From positions 1 through 6,876 of the forward strand of contig CAJOQY010000113.1 of NCBI GenBank assembly GCA_905236835.1: 6,876 nt of DNA, written 5' to 3'. A model generated the notes under the pieces. It was given only the letters and a program-made list of their open reading frames with translations, was not told the origin of the DNA and did no database searches. This DNA comes from an uncultured Oscillibacter sp. Its GTDB lineage: Bacteria > Bacillota > Clostridia > Oscillospirales > Oscillospiraceae. Made by a program: the position numbers and the translations under genes. Shown here piece after piece: positions 1 through 6,291 of the stretch. Within the stretch, counting starts at the first letter, position 1; each line of letters begins with the position of its first letter.

Positions 1-1508
1 GAGCCTTTTTTCGCCCCGCACGTTCCGGACGCCGTGTATATCACGCCGCTTTCCCCGATAATCTCATGACGTATGCTTTCCGTCAAAGCATACGCGCGGC
101 CCACGCTTCCGCGATAGACATGGAGCGTGAGATTGGTACAGCTGGAAAACGCGTCGTCCCCGATAGACATCACGGTTTCCGGGATAGTAAACGCGGTCAA
201 ACCCGCGCAGTATTCAAACGCGTGATCGCCGATTGTTGTCACACTGTCCGCGATTTCAACCTCTTTCAGATTGGAAAAATGATAATCCGAATGATAACCG
301 AAAAAAGCGAACGCGCCAATTGTCGTCACGCCGGACGGCACGATTACTTTTTTAATACTGGATCGATAAGCGTACCAAGGCGCGGTCGTGTGATCATCCG
401 AAGCGTAAAAAATCGAATAACCCTTTGACAAATAATACGACGAATAATCCCCCATCGCCCCGCTTCCCTCAAATTCAAGAACGCCGTCCGAGGTCAGTTT
501 CCAATACAAATCAGAGCCTTTTTTCGCCCCGCACGTTCCGGACGCCGTGTATATCACGCCGCTTTTCCCGACAATCTCATGGCGTATGCTTTCCGTCAGG
601 GCGTAAACGCGGCCCGCGCTTTCGCTATAGACATTGAGCGTGAGATTGGTACAATTGGCAAACGCGCCGCTTCCGACGGCTGTCACGGTTTTTGGAATAG
701 TAACCGCGGTCAGACCCGGGCAATTGTAAAACGCGTAAGTTCCGATATTTATCACATGGTCCGGGATGGTAATTTTCCCCAGAGCGGCGCAACAGGAAAA
801 CGCGTAATCCCCAATGGCTGTCAAGCTGTCCGGAAGTTCCACCTCTTTCAGATTGGAAAAGTGATAATCCGAGTGATAGCCGAAAAAAGCGAACGCGCCA
901 ATTGTCGTCACGCCGGACCGCACGATTATTTTTTTAACGCTGGATCGATACTGATACCAAGGCGCGGTCGTGTGATCATCCGAAGCGTAAAAAGTCGAAT
1001 AACCCTTTGATAAATAATACGATGAATAATTCTTCATCGCTCCGCTTCCCTCAAATTGCAGCGTCCCGTCCTCATACAGGATCCAGAACAGATCAGCGGC
1101 GTTTTCCGCCCCGCACGTTCCGCTGGAAACCACGGAGGCCTGTAATTTTGCCGTTTCCTCGATCGAATCCGGCAAATCCGCGTTTGGCGCCGCCGTTATT
1201 TTGTCCGCCGCCGGTTTCGCGACCGGCTCCGCCATTGTTTCCTTTGGCTCTGTCGTTTCCGCGACCGGCGTCGGCGGCTCCGCGACCGGCTCCGCCATTG
1301 TTTCCTTTGGCTCCGCCGTTTCCGCGACCGGCGTCGGCGGCTCCGCCATTGCTTCCGTTGGCTCCGCCGTTTCACACGGAATCGGATTTTCCTCCGCCGC
1401 GCCCGTATCCGCGCCAAAAATCGCGTCCAGCGCGGACACGGGAAACAGCGTCAGAACCATGCACAGCGCGATTAGCGAGCCGCATAATTGTTTTTTCATA
1501 TAACCCAT
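1..1508 (-). CDS. Secreted BspA-like leucine-rich-repeat surface protein, 3' end outside window
   Basis: The minus-strand frame from 1508 is open to the left edge (502 codons, no stop), so the protein is partial at its C-terminus. Residues 1-26 form a Sec signal peptide: a KK pair, a hydrophobic core ending LTLFPVSA, with likely cleavage after A26. Residues 44-100 are a Pro/Glu/Thr-rich stalk containing two 21-residue repeats. From residue 129 there are tandem modules, each opening with SGTCGA, a W-x-L-x-x-D/E-G-x-L strand and EGSGAM, followed by BspA/TpLRR-type repeats of 23 residues (pattern IP..V..IG..AF..C..L). Module 1 is residues 129-322, module 2 is 323-493, and a third begins at 494. 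Family members are extracellular and often bind host or substrate surfaces; a wall anchor, if any, would lie beyond the window. ATG 1508 is preferred over ATG 1499 because GAAAGAAG sits 9 nt upstream of it. The family call is firm; the binding target is unknown. Confidence 0.9.
   Translation of the reverse strand, partial: MGYMKKQLCGSLIALCMVLTLFPVSALDAIFGADTGAAEENPIPCETAEPTEAMAEPPTPVAETAEPKETMAEPVAEPPTPVAETTEPKETMAEPVAKPAADKITAAPNADLPDSIEETAKLQASVVSSGTCGAENAADLFWILYEDGTLQFEGSGAMKNYSSYYLSKGYSTFYASDDHTTAPWYQYRSSVKKIIVRSGVTTIGAFAFFGYHSDYHFSNLKEVELPDSLTAIGDYAFSCCAALGKITIPDHVINIGTYAFYNCPGLTAVTIPKTVTAVGSGAFANCTNLTLNVYSESAGRVYALTESIRHEIVGKSGVIYTASGTCGAKKGSDLYWKLTSDGVLEFEGSGAMGDYSSYYLSKGYSIFYASDDHTTAPWYAYRSSIKKVIVPSGVTTIGAFAFFGYHSDYHFSNLKEVEIADSVTTIGDHAFEYCAGLTAFTIPETVMSIGDDAFSSCTNLTLHVYRGSVGRAYALTESIRHEIIGESGVIYTASGTCGAKKG
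29..1124 (-). repeat. Tandem LRR-module duplication (582-bp and 513-bp copies)
   Basis: Reading the gene 5' to 3', module 1 occupies 1124-543 and module 2 occupies 542-30; a third copy starts at 29 and runs off the edge. The copies are near-identical DNA, not just similar protein: 1-56 matches 514-569 almost base for base at offset 513, and the 240-430 region matches 822-1012 at offset 582. The 69-bp length difference is exactly one 23-residue leucine-rich repeat. This points to recent in-frame duplication followed by gain or loss of a single repeat. Confidence 0.9.
1221..1346 (-). repeat. Two 63-bp tandem repeats encoding a Pro/Glu/Thr stalk
   Basis: Positions 1346-1284 and 1283-1221 each encode a 21-residue unit beginning AEPPTPVAET and ending ETMAEPV. 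The two units differ at one residue (A versus T after AET). A degenerate partial unit precedes them in the protein. The acidic, proline-rich composition is typical of an extended, disordered spacer that lifts a surface domain away from the cell. Expansion or contraction by 63 bp would stay in frame. Confidence 0.85.
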
Positions 1509-1517
1509 TTCAAACCA

Positions 1518-1525
1518 CTTCTTTC
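1518..1525 (-). promoter_or_regulatory. Ribosome binding site choosing the start of the BspA-like gene
   Basis: On the minus strand this reads GAAAGAAG, an imperfect Shine-Dalgarno sequence, 9 nt before ATG 1508 but 18 nt before the in-frame ATG 1499. The normal spacing favours 1508. The two starts differ only by three residues at the front of the signal peptide. Confidence 0.5.
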
Positions 1526-1559
1526 TTATGTAATTTGCGTCCGATTCGTAAAAACATCC

Positions 1560-1574
1560 CTGTATAGTATACAG
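1560..1574. promoter_or_regulatory. 15-bp palindrome over the -10 box, operator candidate
   Basis: CTGTATAGTATACAG is a perfect inverted repeat with 7-bp arms around one central base. It fully contains the -10 hexamer of the promoter above and reaches its spacer, which is where a repressor dimer would block RNA polymerase. The TGTA...TACA ends occur in several regulator sites, but I cannot assign a family. Part of the symmetry arises because TATA-like -10 boxes are themselves near-palindromic. Confidence 0.4.
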
Positions 1575-1594
1575 CACGCGGAAACGCTTGACAA
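1566..1594 (-). promoter_or_regulatory. Sigma-A-type promoter of the BspA-like gene
   Basis: The minus strand reads TTGTCA (1594-1589), a 17-bp spacer, then TATACT (1571-1566). Each hexamer has one mismatch to TTGACA/TATAAT and the spacing is optimal. Transcription would start near 1558, leaving a leader of about 50 nt before ATG 1508. No competing match of this quality lies in the intergenic region. Confidence 0.75.
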
Positions 1595-1673
1595 GTACGA
1601 CGCGGCGAAAAATTTATAATCCGTAATAAGATTGTAATATAAAGCGGCGGGAGATTGGATGTTTGTTTTTGGA

Positions 1674-1703
1674 ATCATAAATCGCGGCGGTCATGATTAT
1701 GAT
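1674..1703. repeat. Inverted repeat upstream of the SleL-like gene
   Basis: ATCATAA (1674-1680) and TTATGAT (1697-1703) are perfect 7-bp inverted arms separated by 16 bp, ending 43 bp before ATG 1747. They lie where a promoter or operator for that gene should be, but I found no convincing sigma-A hexamer pair and no clean sporulation-sigma match. In such A/T-rich DNA the repeat may be chance. Confidence 0.3.
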
Positions 1704-1733
1704 AGATAGTAGAATAATGATGTTATAAATGAC

Positions 1734-1738
1734 GGGAG
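1734..1738 (+). promoter_or_regulatory. Ribosome binding site fixing the SleL-like start at 1747
   Basis: GGGAG lies 8 nt before ATG 1747. The upstream in-frame ATG at 1729 would place this site inside the coding sequence, and 1729 has no Shine-Dalgarno of its own. Starting at 1747 also puts the first LysM motif directly at the N-terminus, as in SleL/YaaH proteins. Confidence 0.75.
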
Positions 1739-1746
1739 CGGATGTT

Positions 1747-3024
1747 ATGTTGATTCATGTTGTCCGGCGCGGGGAGACGCTGGAAGAAATCGCGGATGAT
1801 TATCGTGTTGACGCGTTATGGCTGGCGGCCTGTAACGCCGTATCGCCTGACGGCGCGCTTGCGGTCGGTCAAACGCTGGCGATCCGGTTTCCGGATCGGA
1901 TTCATGTCGTACAGAGCGGCGAGGCGCTGATTGAAATCGCGGCGCGTTATGATTTGACGGTCCGGGAACTGTGGCGGCGGAACTGGCCGCTGGGCGGCGG
2001 GGAAAATTTATATCCCGGACAGACGCTTGTGATTTCGTATCGGGACGAGGCGAAACTTGGTCCGGCGGCGTTCAACGGTTACGCGTACCCGTTTATCGAG
2101 ATGGATTTATTAGAATCTGAATTGCCGTATTTGACGTATATGACGCCGTTCACATACGGCATCAGCGCCGCCGGAAGAATTCTGCCGCTGTCGGATGAGA
2201 AATTACGCGCCGCCGCGCGGATACGCGGGACCCGGAGCGTATTGCATTTGTCGACGCTGACGGAGGACGGGAGTTTCAACACGGCGCGGGGCGAAATGAT
2301 TCTGACGAATGAGGATATACAGGCGCGCTTGATTGAGGATGTGTTAAATTTGGCGGAAGATAAAAATTTTATGGGCGTCGATGTGGATTTTGAGTATCTG
2401 CCGCGGAATCTTGGGGCGGCCTACGCGGAATTTTTGAACAAACTCCGGGGAGCGTTGAGAACGCGGCGGAAATTTTTATGGGCGGCGCTCGCGCCGAAAG
2501 TATCGGCGGATCAAAAGGGGCTTTTATACGAGGCGCATGATTATCAGGCGATCGGCGCGGCTGTGGACGCGGTATTATTAATGACATACGAATGGGGATA
2601 TACATATGGACCGCCGATGGCCGTCGCGCCGTTGCCGAATGTCAAGGCCGTGTTGGATTACGCCGTCACGGAGATTCCGCCCGGTCAGATTTTTATGGGG
2701 ATTCCCAATTACGGCTATGACTGGACACTGCCGTTTATACAGGGCGTCACGCGCGCCCGCTCGATTTCTTCTCAAGAAGCGTTCCGGATCGCCATAGAAT
2801 ATCAAGCCGCGATTCAATACGACGAAAGCGCGCAATCGCCGTTTTTTTACTACACGGATCGTTCCGGCGCGGTTCATGAGGTCTGGTTTGAGGACGCCCG
2901 GAGCCTCAACGCGAAATTGAGATTGATTGATCAATATGGCTTTCAGGGCGGCGGAATCTGGAATTTAACGCGCCCATTCCCGCAGATATGGCAGGTCATG
3001 GACGCGTTATATGAGATCGAATAG
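1747..3024 (+). CDS. sleL: SleL/YaaH-type spore cortex-lytic glycosidase (LysM-LysM-GH18)
   Basis: The 425-residue product is about the size of Bacillus YaaH/SleL. Two LysM peptidoglycan-binding domains lie at about 3-48 (IHVVRRGETL...GQTLAI) and 52-99 (IHVVQSGEAL...GQTLVI). A GH18 domain follows from about residue 105 to the end. The GH18 catalytic signature is intact (MGVDVDFEYL), with D212, D214 and the proton-donor glutamate E216. MTYEWGYTYGPP and GIPNYGYDW are further SleL-like blocks. There is no signal peptide, as expected for an enzyme made in the mother cell and deposited on the spore. By family knowledge it acts as an N-acetylglucosaminidase on muramic-lactam cortex fragments during germination. 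It is divergent from the BspA-like gene and convergent with the AAA+ gene, with 9 bp between stops. The main alternative is a vegetative LysM-GH18 enzyme; the architecture makes that less likely. Confidence 0.88.
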   Translation: MLIHVVRRGETLEEIADDYRVDALWLAACNAVSPDGALAVGQTLAIRFPDRIHVVQSGEALIEIAARYDLTVRELWRRNWPLGGGENLYPGQTLVISYRDEAKLGPAAFNGYAYPFIEMDLLESELPYLTYMTPFTYGISAAGRILPLSDEKLRAAARIRGTRSVLHLSTLTEDGSFNTARGEMILTNEDIQARLIEDVLNLAEDKNFMGVDVDFEYLPRNLGAAYAEFLNKLRGALRTRRKFLWAALAPKVSADQKGLLYEAHDYQAIGAAVDAVLLMTYEWGYTYGPPMAVAPLPNVKAVLDYAVTEIPPGQIFMGIPNYGYDWTLPFIQGVTRARSISSQEAFRIAIEYQAAIQYDESAQSPFFYYTDRSGAVHEVWFEDARSLNAKLRLIDQYGFQGGGIWNLTRPFPQIWQVMDALYEIE

Positions 3025-3033
3025 AAAAAATAT

Positions 3034-4215
3034 TTAATTTTCGCCGTCGCGGTCGTGATGATTATTCTCGTCAATATCATCGGGTTGAATTTCCATCAAT
3101 TGTTCCCGCGTGACGGAATCCAGACCGGCAAGGCGGTTGGCCTGACGGGTCAGGGCTTTCTCGAACAGATTCCGAACCCCGCGCGCGTTGCCGAATGACG
3201 GCCCGTTTTCGGACTGGATTTTATGTTTCAATACTTCTTCCGCGCCGTCGGCAAGGGTATAATTCTCTTTTTGACAACGCGCTTTGAAAATCGCGATTAA
3301 CTCGTCAAGATTATAATCCTCAAAACGCAAAAATCTGTTGAATCTGGATTCCAATCCGGGATTGGAGTGAATAAATCTTTCCATGAGATTATCATATCCG
3401 GCGACAATGACGATAAAATCCCCCCGGCGGTCCTCCATGGCTTTTAAAAGCGTATCAATGGCCTCCTGTCCGAAATCGTTTTCGCCGCGTCCGTTGAGGG
3501 CATACGCCTCGTCAATGAACAATACGCCGCCAATCGCCGAGTCGATTACTTTTCCGGTTTTGATTGCGGTCTGTCCGATGTAACCGGCGACAAGTCCGCC
3601 CCGGTCAGTCTCGATCAAATGGCCTTTGGGCAGGATTCCCAGACTGTGATAAATCCGGGACATCAAGCGGGCGACGGTCGTTTTGCCTGTGCCGGGATTG
3701 CCGGTGAATACCATATGCAAAGACAGCTCCGGCGCGGGCAAATGATTTTCCCGCCGCATTTGATATATTTTCACCAGATTGATTAAACTTTTCACTTCCC
3801 GCTTGATATTATCCAAGCCAATATAATGATCCAATTCCGCCTGTAAATCCTCTATGTTCTCGACAGGCGGAACGGGATCGTTTTCGCCGTTTTGCTCTCG
3901 CGTCTGATTTCGCTCCTGATTGGCGGCGCGATTGATTTTCCCCGGATTTTCCGGCGCGCCGCCGGATTTGTCCGGATATTCCGGCGCGTTCCCGGACGGC
4001 TTGGCGTCGTTTTGATTTTCCGGCGCGCCGCCGGACTGGACAGGCGTCGAATGGGATTCTTCCGCTCCCCAGAAATCCGATCCGACGCGCCGGAGGTTCG
4101 ATTCCGTCATAGAGCGGATCACTTCCATTTGACGCAGGATGATTTCATCTTTTTCATTGACGCTTTTGTTTTGATTCGCGTTCTGATTGACTGGATTAAT
4201 CGGATATTTTTCCAT
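3034..4215 (-). CDS. spoVK: SpoVK/CbbX-family AAA+ ATPase with a low-complexity N-terminal extension
   Basis: The 393-residue product has a complete CbbX/SpoVK-type AAA+ core at about 120-385. It shows Walker A GNPGTGKTT (172-180), pore-loop-like GYIGQTA (211-217), Walker B VLFIDEA (231-237, D235/E236), sensor-1 region VIVAGY, arginine-finger region SNPGLESRFNR (284-294) and sensor-2 GNAR (342-345). Members are hexameric remodelling ATPases: CbbX reactivates Rubisco, and SpoVK is needed for mother-cell spore maturation. Residues 1-115 are unusual: Asn/Gln-rich and hydrophilic, with SGGAPEN at 61-67 and 84-90 and a variant SGNAPEY at 74-80. Residues 19-45 could form a helix. AGGAGG lies 6 nt before ATG 4215. 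The start overlaps the Gx-transporter gene by 20 bp, indicating translational coupling. The family is clear. Orthology to SpoVK rather than another CbbX-like ATPase is inferred from the sporulation context; no Rubisco gene is visible. Confidence 0.85.
   Translation of the reverse strand: MEKYPINPVNQNANQNKSVNEKDEIILRQMEVIRSMTESNLRRVGSDFWGAEESHSTPVQSGGAPENQNDAKPSGNAPEYPDKSGGAPENPGKINRAANQERNQTREQNGENDPVPPVENIEDLQAELDHYIGLDNIKREVKSLINLVKIYQMRRENHLPAPELSLHMVFTGNPGTGKTTVARLMSRIYHSLGILPKGHLIETDRGGLVAGYIGQTAIKTGKVIDSAIGGVLFIDEAYALNGRGENDFGQEAIDTLLKAMEDRRGDFIVIVAGYDNLMERFIHSNPGLESRFNRFLRFEDYNLDELIAIFKARCQKENYTLADGAEEVLKHKIQSENGPSFGNARGVRNLFEKALTRQANRLAGLDSVTREQLMEIQPDDIDENNHHDRDGEN
3947..4035 (-). 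repeat. Direct repeat encoding SGGAPEN in the AAA+ extension
   Basis: Identical 20-bp copies lie at 3947-3966 and 4016-4035, 69 bp (23 codons) apart, with a diverged copy between them. In the mRNA sense each contains TCCGGCG-GCG-CGCCGGA, a perfect 7-bp-stem, 3-nt-loop hairpin. No U-run follows, so they are not terminators. The spacing keeps frame, so the segment probably grew by internal duplication. Confidence 0.7.
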
Positions 4216-4822
4216 GGCTTGCCTCCTGTCCGTCCGTTGGCGGCGGATTTAAATGGTTTTGATTTCGCGTTTCGGTTCGCGCGAATTCCGGAACGCCGGT
4301 ATTTTGTAAGGCCCGGAATAACAACGCGGATACAAGGCCGGTCAAAGCGCCGGTAAAAAGCGATATAAATAATAATACCGGCAGATAATATAACGGCGCG
4401 GAGTTGCCCAGTGTAAAAACCGCCGCCGCGATTTGTCCGCAGTTATGCGCCGCCGCGCCGCCGGTCGATACGCCGTAAATCGAGAACAAATCCGTCCGGG
4501 ATAAAATCATCATGACGAACAAGGCGCTGACGCCGCCGAAGATCGAATAAATCAGCGCGTTGAGATTGCCCGCGAACAGCGCGCCCAGCGTACAGCGGGA
4601 TATTAAAATCATAAACGCCTGCGCGGGATTCAGCGCGTACAGCGCGAATAAAGTAATAATATTAGCGAGGCCGAGTTTCACGCCCGGGATGGGAATCGCG
4701 ATTGCCAGCGGGAATAAATTTTCCAGATAGCTCAAGCCCAGCGCCAGCGCGGTTAATAACGCGCATAAAGTCAAATTTTTTGTCGTGAGATTAAAATTAT
4801 TATTTTTAGCTTTCATATTCAT
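4196..4822 (-). CDS. Gx transporter family membrane protein (EetB-like)
   Basis: This 208-residue integral membrane protein has about five hydrophobic segments (roughly 17-38, 48-72, 75-107, 125-145, 147-170). It carries the family signature blocks: PGVKLGLANI (46-55), R76 with the following small-residue helix, and GVSTGGAAAHNCGQI (117-131). Such proteins are often labelled 'heptaprenyl diphosphate synthase component I', but they look like small S-component-type transporters rather than prenyltransferases. Listeria EetB, of the extracellular electron transfer locus, belongs to this type as I recall. The tail after residue 171 is hydrophilic and its last codons overlap the AAA+ start. The NusG-II gene ends 38 bp upstream. 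The ATG at 4822 lacks a visible Shine-Dalgarno sequence; ATG 4816 in the same frame is an alternative. The substrate is unknown; quinone- or flavin-linked redox roles are inferred from context in other species. Confidence 0.85.
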   Translation of the reverse strand: MNMKAKNNNFNLTTKNLTLCALLTALALGLSYLENLFPLAIAIPIPGVKLGLANIITLFALYALNPAQAFMILISRCTLGALFAGNLNALIYSIFGGVSALFVMMILSRTDLFSIYGVSTGGAAAHNCGQIAAAVFTLGNSAPLYYLPVLLFISLFTGALTGLVSALLFRALQNTGVPEFARTETRNQNHLNPPPTDGQEASHGKISD

Positions 4823-4860
4823 TCATTAAATAAACGGATGATTTTATATTATTATATTTT

Positions 4861-5373
4861 TTATCCAAGAATTATATCCGGCTCGGCTGAATTCGTTTGA
4901 TTTTTATTTTGATCCTGTCCCGCTTCCAGACGGATGACAATCCGCGACGGGAGACAGACGATCACCTGTCCCGTATGGGCGATCCGTCCCGTGTGGACAC
5001 AGATTTGAGTGGGGCAGTCGGCGTGAATGACCTGTACCCCGTCCGGACGGAACGCGGCCTGTATCTGATAACCGTTGTTTTGATAAATTCGCGCTTCCGG
5101 TTTCCCTCCAGATAATTCCGCGCTTGCTTTGAATCCGGCTTCCCCGCCGGATTGATCGCCGGATGATAGAAATACGCGGTCCGCCTCAACGCCGTCGATA
5201 TAGACAACGGCCCATTGTTCCGGCGTCCGCCCGGCATCGCCGGACAGGCCGGGGAATCGCGCCGCGCTGAAACCGCCGGAAATCCGCGCCGCGAATAGGA
5301 TCGACAAACTGATAATCAAAAAAATCAAGGCGCCGTCCCACGGAACCGGCCTGAATTTTGGATAACGCATCAT
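4861..5373 (-). CDS. NusG-domain-II membrane-anchored protein (EetA-like)
   Basis: The 170-residue product has one N-terminal membrane segment (about 13-30), then a linker and an extracytoplasmic domain at about 52-150. That domain holds the block DCPTQICVHTGRI (119-131) followed by GQVIVCLP (135-142), with C120, C125, H127 and C140. These are hallmarks of the membrane-anchored 'NusG domain II' family. Despite the name it is not a transcription factor. In Firmicutes it typically sits beside a Gx transporter, often near ApbE flavin transferases or electron-transfer genes; Listeria EetA is of this type as I recall. It is first in the three-gene minus-strand cluster. Start codons ATG 5373 and ATG 5370 are adjacent, with only a weak GGAAAG upstream, and I see no good promoter for it in 5374-5502. 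The C-terminal 20 residues are polar and poorly conserved. The family is clear; the biochemical role is unproven. Confidence 0.85.
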   Translation of the reverse strand: MMRYPKFRPVPWDGALIFLIISLSILFAARISGGFSAARFPGLSGDAGRTPEQWAVVYIDGVEADRVFLSSGDQSGGEAGFKASAELSGGKPEARIYQNNGYQIQAAFRPDGVQVIHADCPTQICVHTGRIAHTGQVIVCLPSRIVIRLEAGQDQNKNQTNSAEPDIILG

Positions 5374-5444
5374 AGCTTCACACTTTCCGTTATATTCAAC
5401 ACGCTTTTCGCCTGATACCTGAAAAATCCGTGAAACGGTTTTCC

Positions 5445-5473
5445 TTGCAATGCCGCTTGAAATCTGTTATAAT
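5445..5473 (+). promoter_or_regulatory. Sigma-A-type promoter of the 5503 membrane-protein gene
   Basis: TTGCAA (5445-5450), a 17-bp spacer, then a perfect TATAAT (5468-5473). Predicted transcription starts near 5480, leaving a leader of about 23 nt before ATG 5503, too short for a riboswitch. The match suggests vegetative expression. Confidence 0.8.
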
Positions 5474-5502
5474 CCATCCATCACGATCCGGAGGTATTGC
5501 CT

Positions 5503-6291
5503 ATGCCCAGAAATCAGAAATCAAAACCCGGGAAAAAACGGCCCGATTCCAGCGCCAGAGCGTTCTTTTTGTTTCTGGCCGGATGCGGCGCGGAAATTTA
5601 TATTTTCATTCTGCGCCGGTATTATTACAGCGGCCCTTTGCGTCAAATGCTCGCGTGGGCGGATTATCTTCCGGTCTTGGGCGTAATCGGTCTCGCGATA
5701 TGCGCGGCGTCGCTGATCGCGTTGATTATATCGCGAAAGCGGAAATCCGACGGGAAATTATTATCCACGCCTGATAACGCGTCAGCCGGAATCCGGAAAA
5801 CAACGTTTTGGACATCGGCGTTATTATTTTTATGTATCGAAAGCGGATTTCTCGCCGCCGCCAGTTTTCTGACGCGCTGGAATATGTCAGCGATTTTTCT
5901 TTTCTCCGCATTGGTCCCGACGGCGACGGCTCTGGGCATTTTATGGCTTTTATATGACCGGGAATGCGCGCTGTCATTGACGATACTCAGCGCGGCGGCG
6001 TTTATCGCGTGGCTCCGTTACCGCGGGACAGGCTACGCGTTCTGGATTCAGATCATCGCGGCGTTTTGTATTTTCATTTTAGCCGCTGTCGCGTTTCTCG
6101 TATCCTCCGGGAAACTGTCGAAATTATTATCCGCCGAACTTCACGCGCCGTTGATTTATATTTCCTGCGCGCTGTCGGCGTCAGGGCTGATTTGCGCGCT
6201 GATTGGTCCGTCCGCCGCGTATTCCGCGCTGATCGGCCTTGCCATGGTGATTTTTGGCCTTGTCGTTTATGACACCGTCAAACAGCTTTGA
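5503..6291 (+). CDS. Unrecognised multi-pass membrane protein
   Basis: I do not recognise the family of this 262-residue protein. The first 18 residues are strongly basic and polar, suggesting a cytoplasmic N-terminus. Hydrophobic segments follow at about 20-38, 54-77, 101-123, 129-151, 156-170, 178-201, 214-235 and 237-256, so seven or eight membrane spans. A basic loop (79-100, with RKRK) separates the second and third spans. No catalytic motif, nucleotide-binding site or large soluble domain is visible. Acidic or polar residues within or near spans (E31, E113) may be functional. The start is ATG 5503, preceded by GGAGG at 5490-5494 with 8 nt spacing; a TTG two codons earlier is not preferred. 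It has its own promoter and terminator, so it is monocistronic, and it is divergent from the NusG-II gene. Carrier, lysis-type or sporulation membrane roles are all possible; none is supported by sequence alone. Confidence 0.8.
   Translation: MPRNQKSKPGKKRPDSSARAFFLFLAGCGAEIYIFILRRYYYSGPLRQMLAWADYLPVLGVIGLAICAASLIALIISRKRKSDGKLLSTPDNASAGIRKTTFWTSALLFLCIESGFLAAASFLTRWNMSAIFLFSALVPTATALGILWLLYDRECALSLTILSAAAFIAWLRYRGTGYAFWIQIIAAFCIFILAAVAFLVSSGKLSKLLSAELHAPLIYISCALSASGLICALIGPSAAYSALIGLAMVIFGLVVYDTVKQL

Noticed and set aside
66..1010. Similar plus-strand open frames at 66-428 and 579-1010 that look like a repeated protein family
   Set aside because: They resemble each other only because they are antisense shadows of the duplicated LRR modules in the minus-strand gene.
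29..1124. CRISPR array or mobile-element repeats
   Set aside because: The repeats are long, in frame within one coding sequence and lack unique spacers, terminal inverted repeats or any transposase.
1007..1567. Plus-strand open frame of 186 codons, Pro/Arg-rich
   Set aside because: It lies antisense to the BspA-like gene. Its repetitive proline and arginine content is the mirror of the 63-bp stalk repeats, and it has no ribosome binding site or family signature.
1588..1620. Plus-strand TTGACA (1588-1593) with TATAAT (1615-1620) as a promoter for the SleL-like gene
   Set aside because: The spacer is 21 bp, too long for a functional sigma-A pair. The TTGACA is largely the complement of the minus-strand -35 box.
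1729..1746. Six-codon N-terminal extension of the SleL-like protein from ATG 1729
   Set aside because: It would contain the GGGAG ribosome binding site of ATG 1747 and has no Shine-Dalgarno of its own.
3951..4035. GC-rich hairpins in the AAA+ gene as terminators or attenuators
   Set aside because: They lie inside the open frame, no U-run follows, and they are explained by the SGGAPEN codon repeats.
3892..4356. Plus-strand open frame of 154 codons, Arg/Phe-rich
   Set aside because: Antisense to the AAA+ and Gx-transporter genes, both of which have clear family motifs; no ribosome binding site.
4861..5373. Transcription factor NusG
   Set aside because: There is no NGN domain and there is an N-terminal membrane anchor; the Cys/His block belongs to the membrane-anchored NusG-domain-II family.
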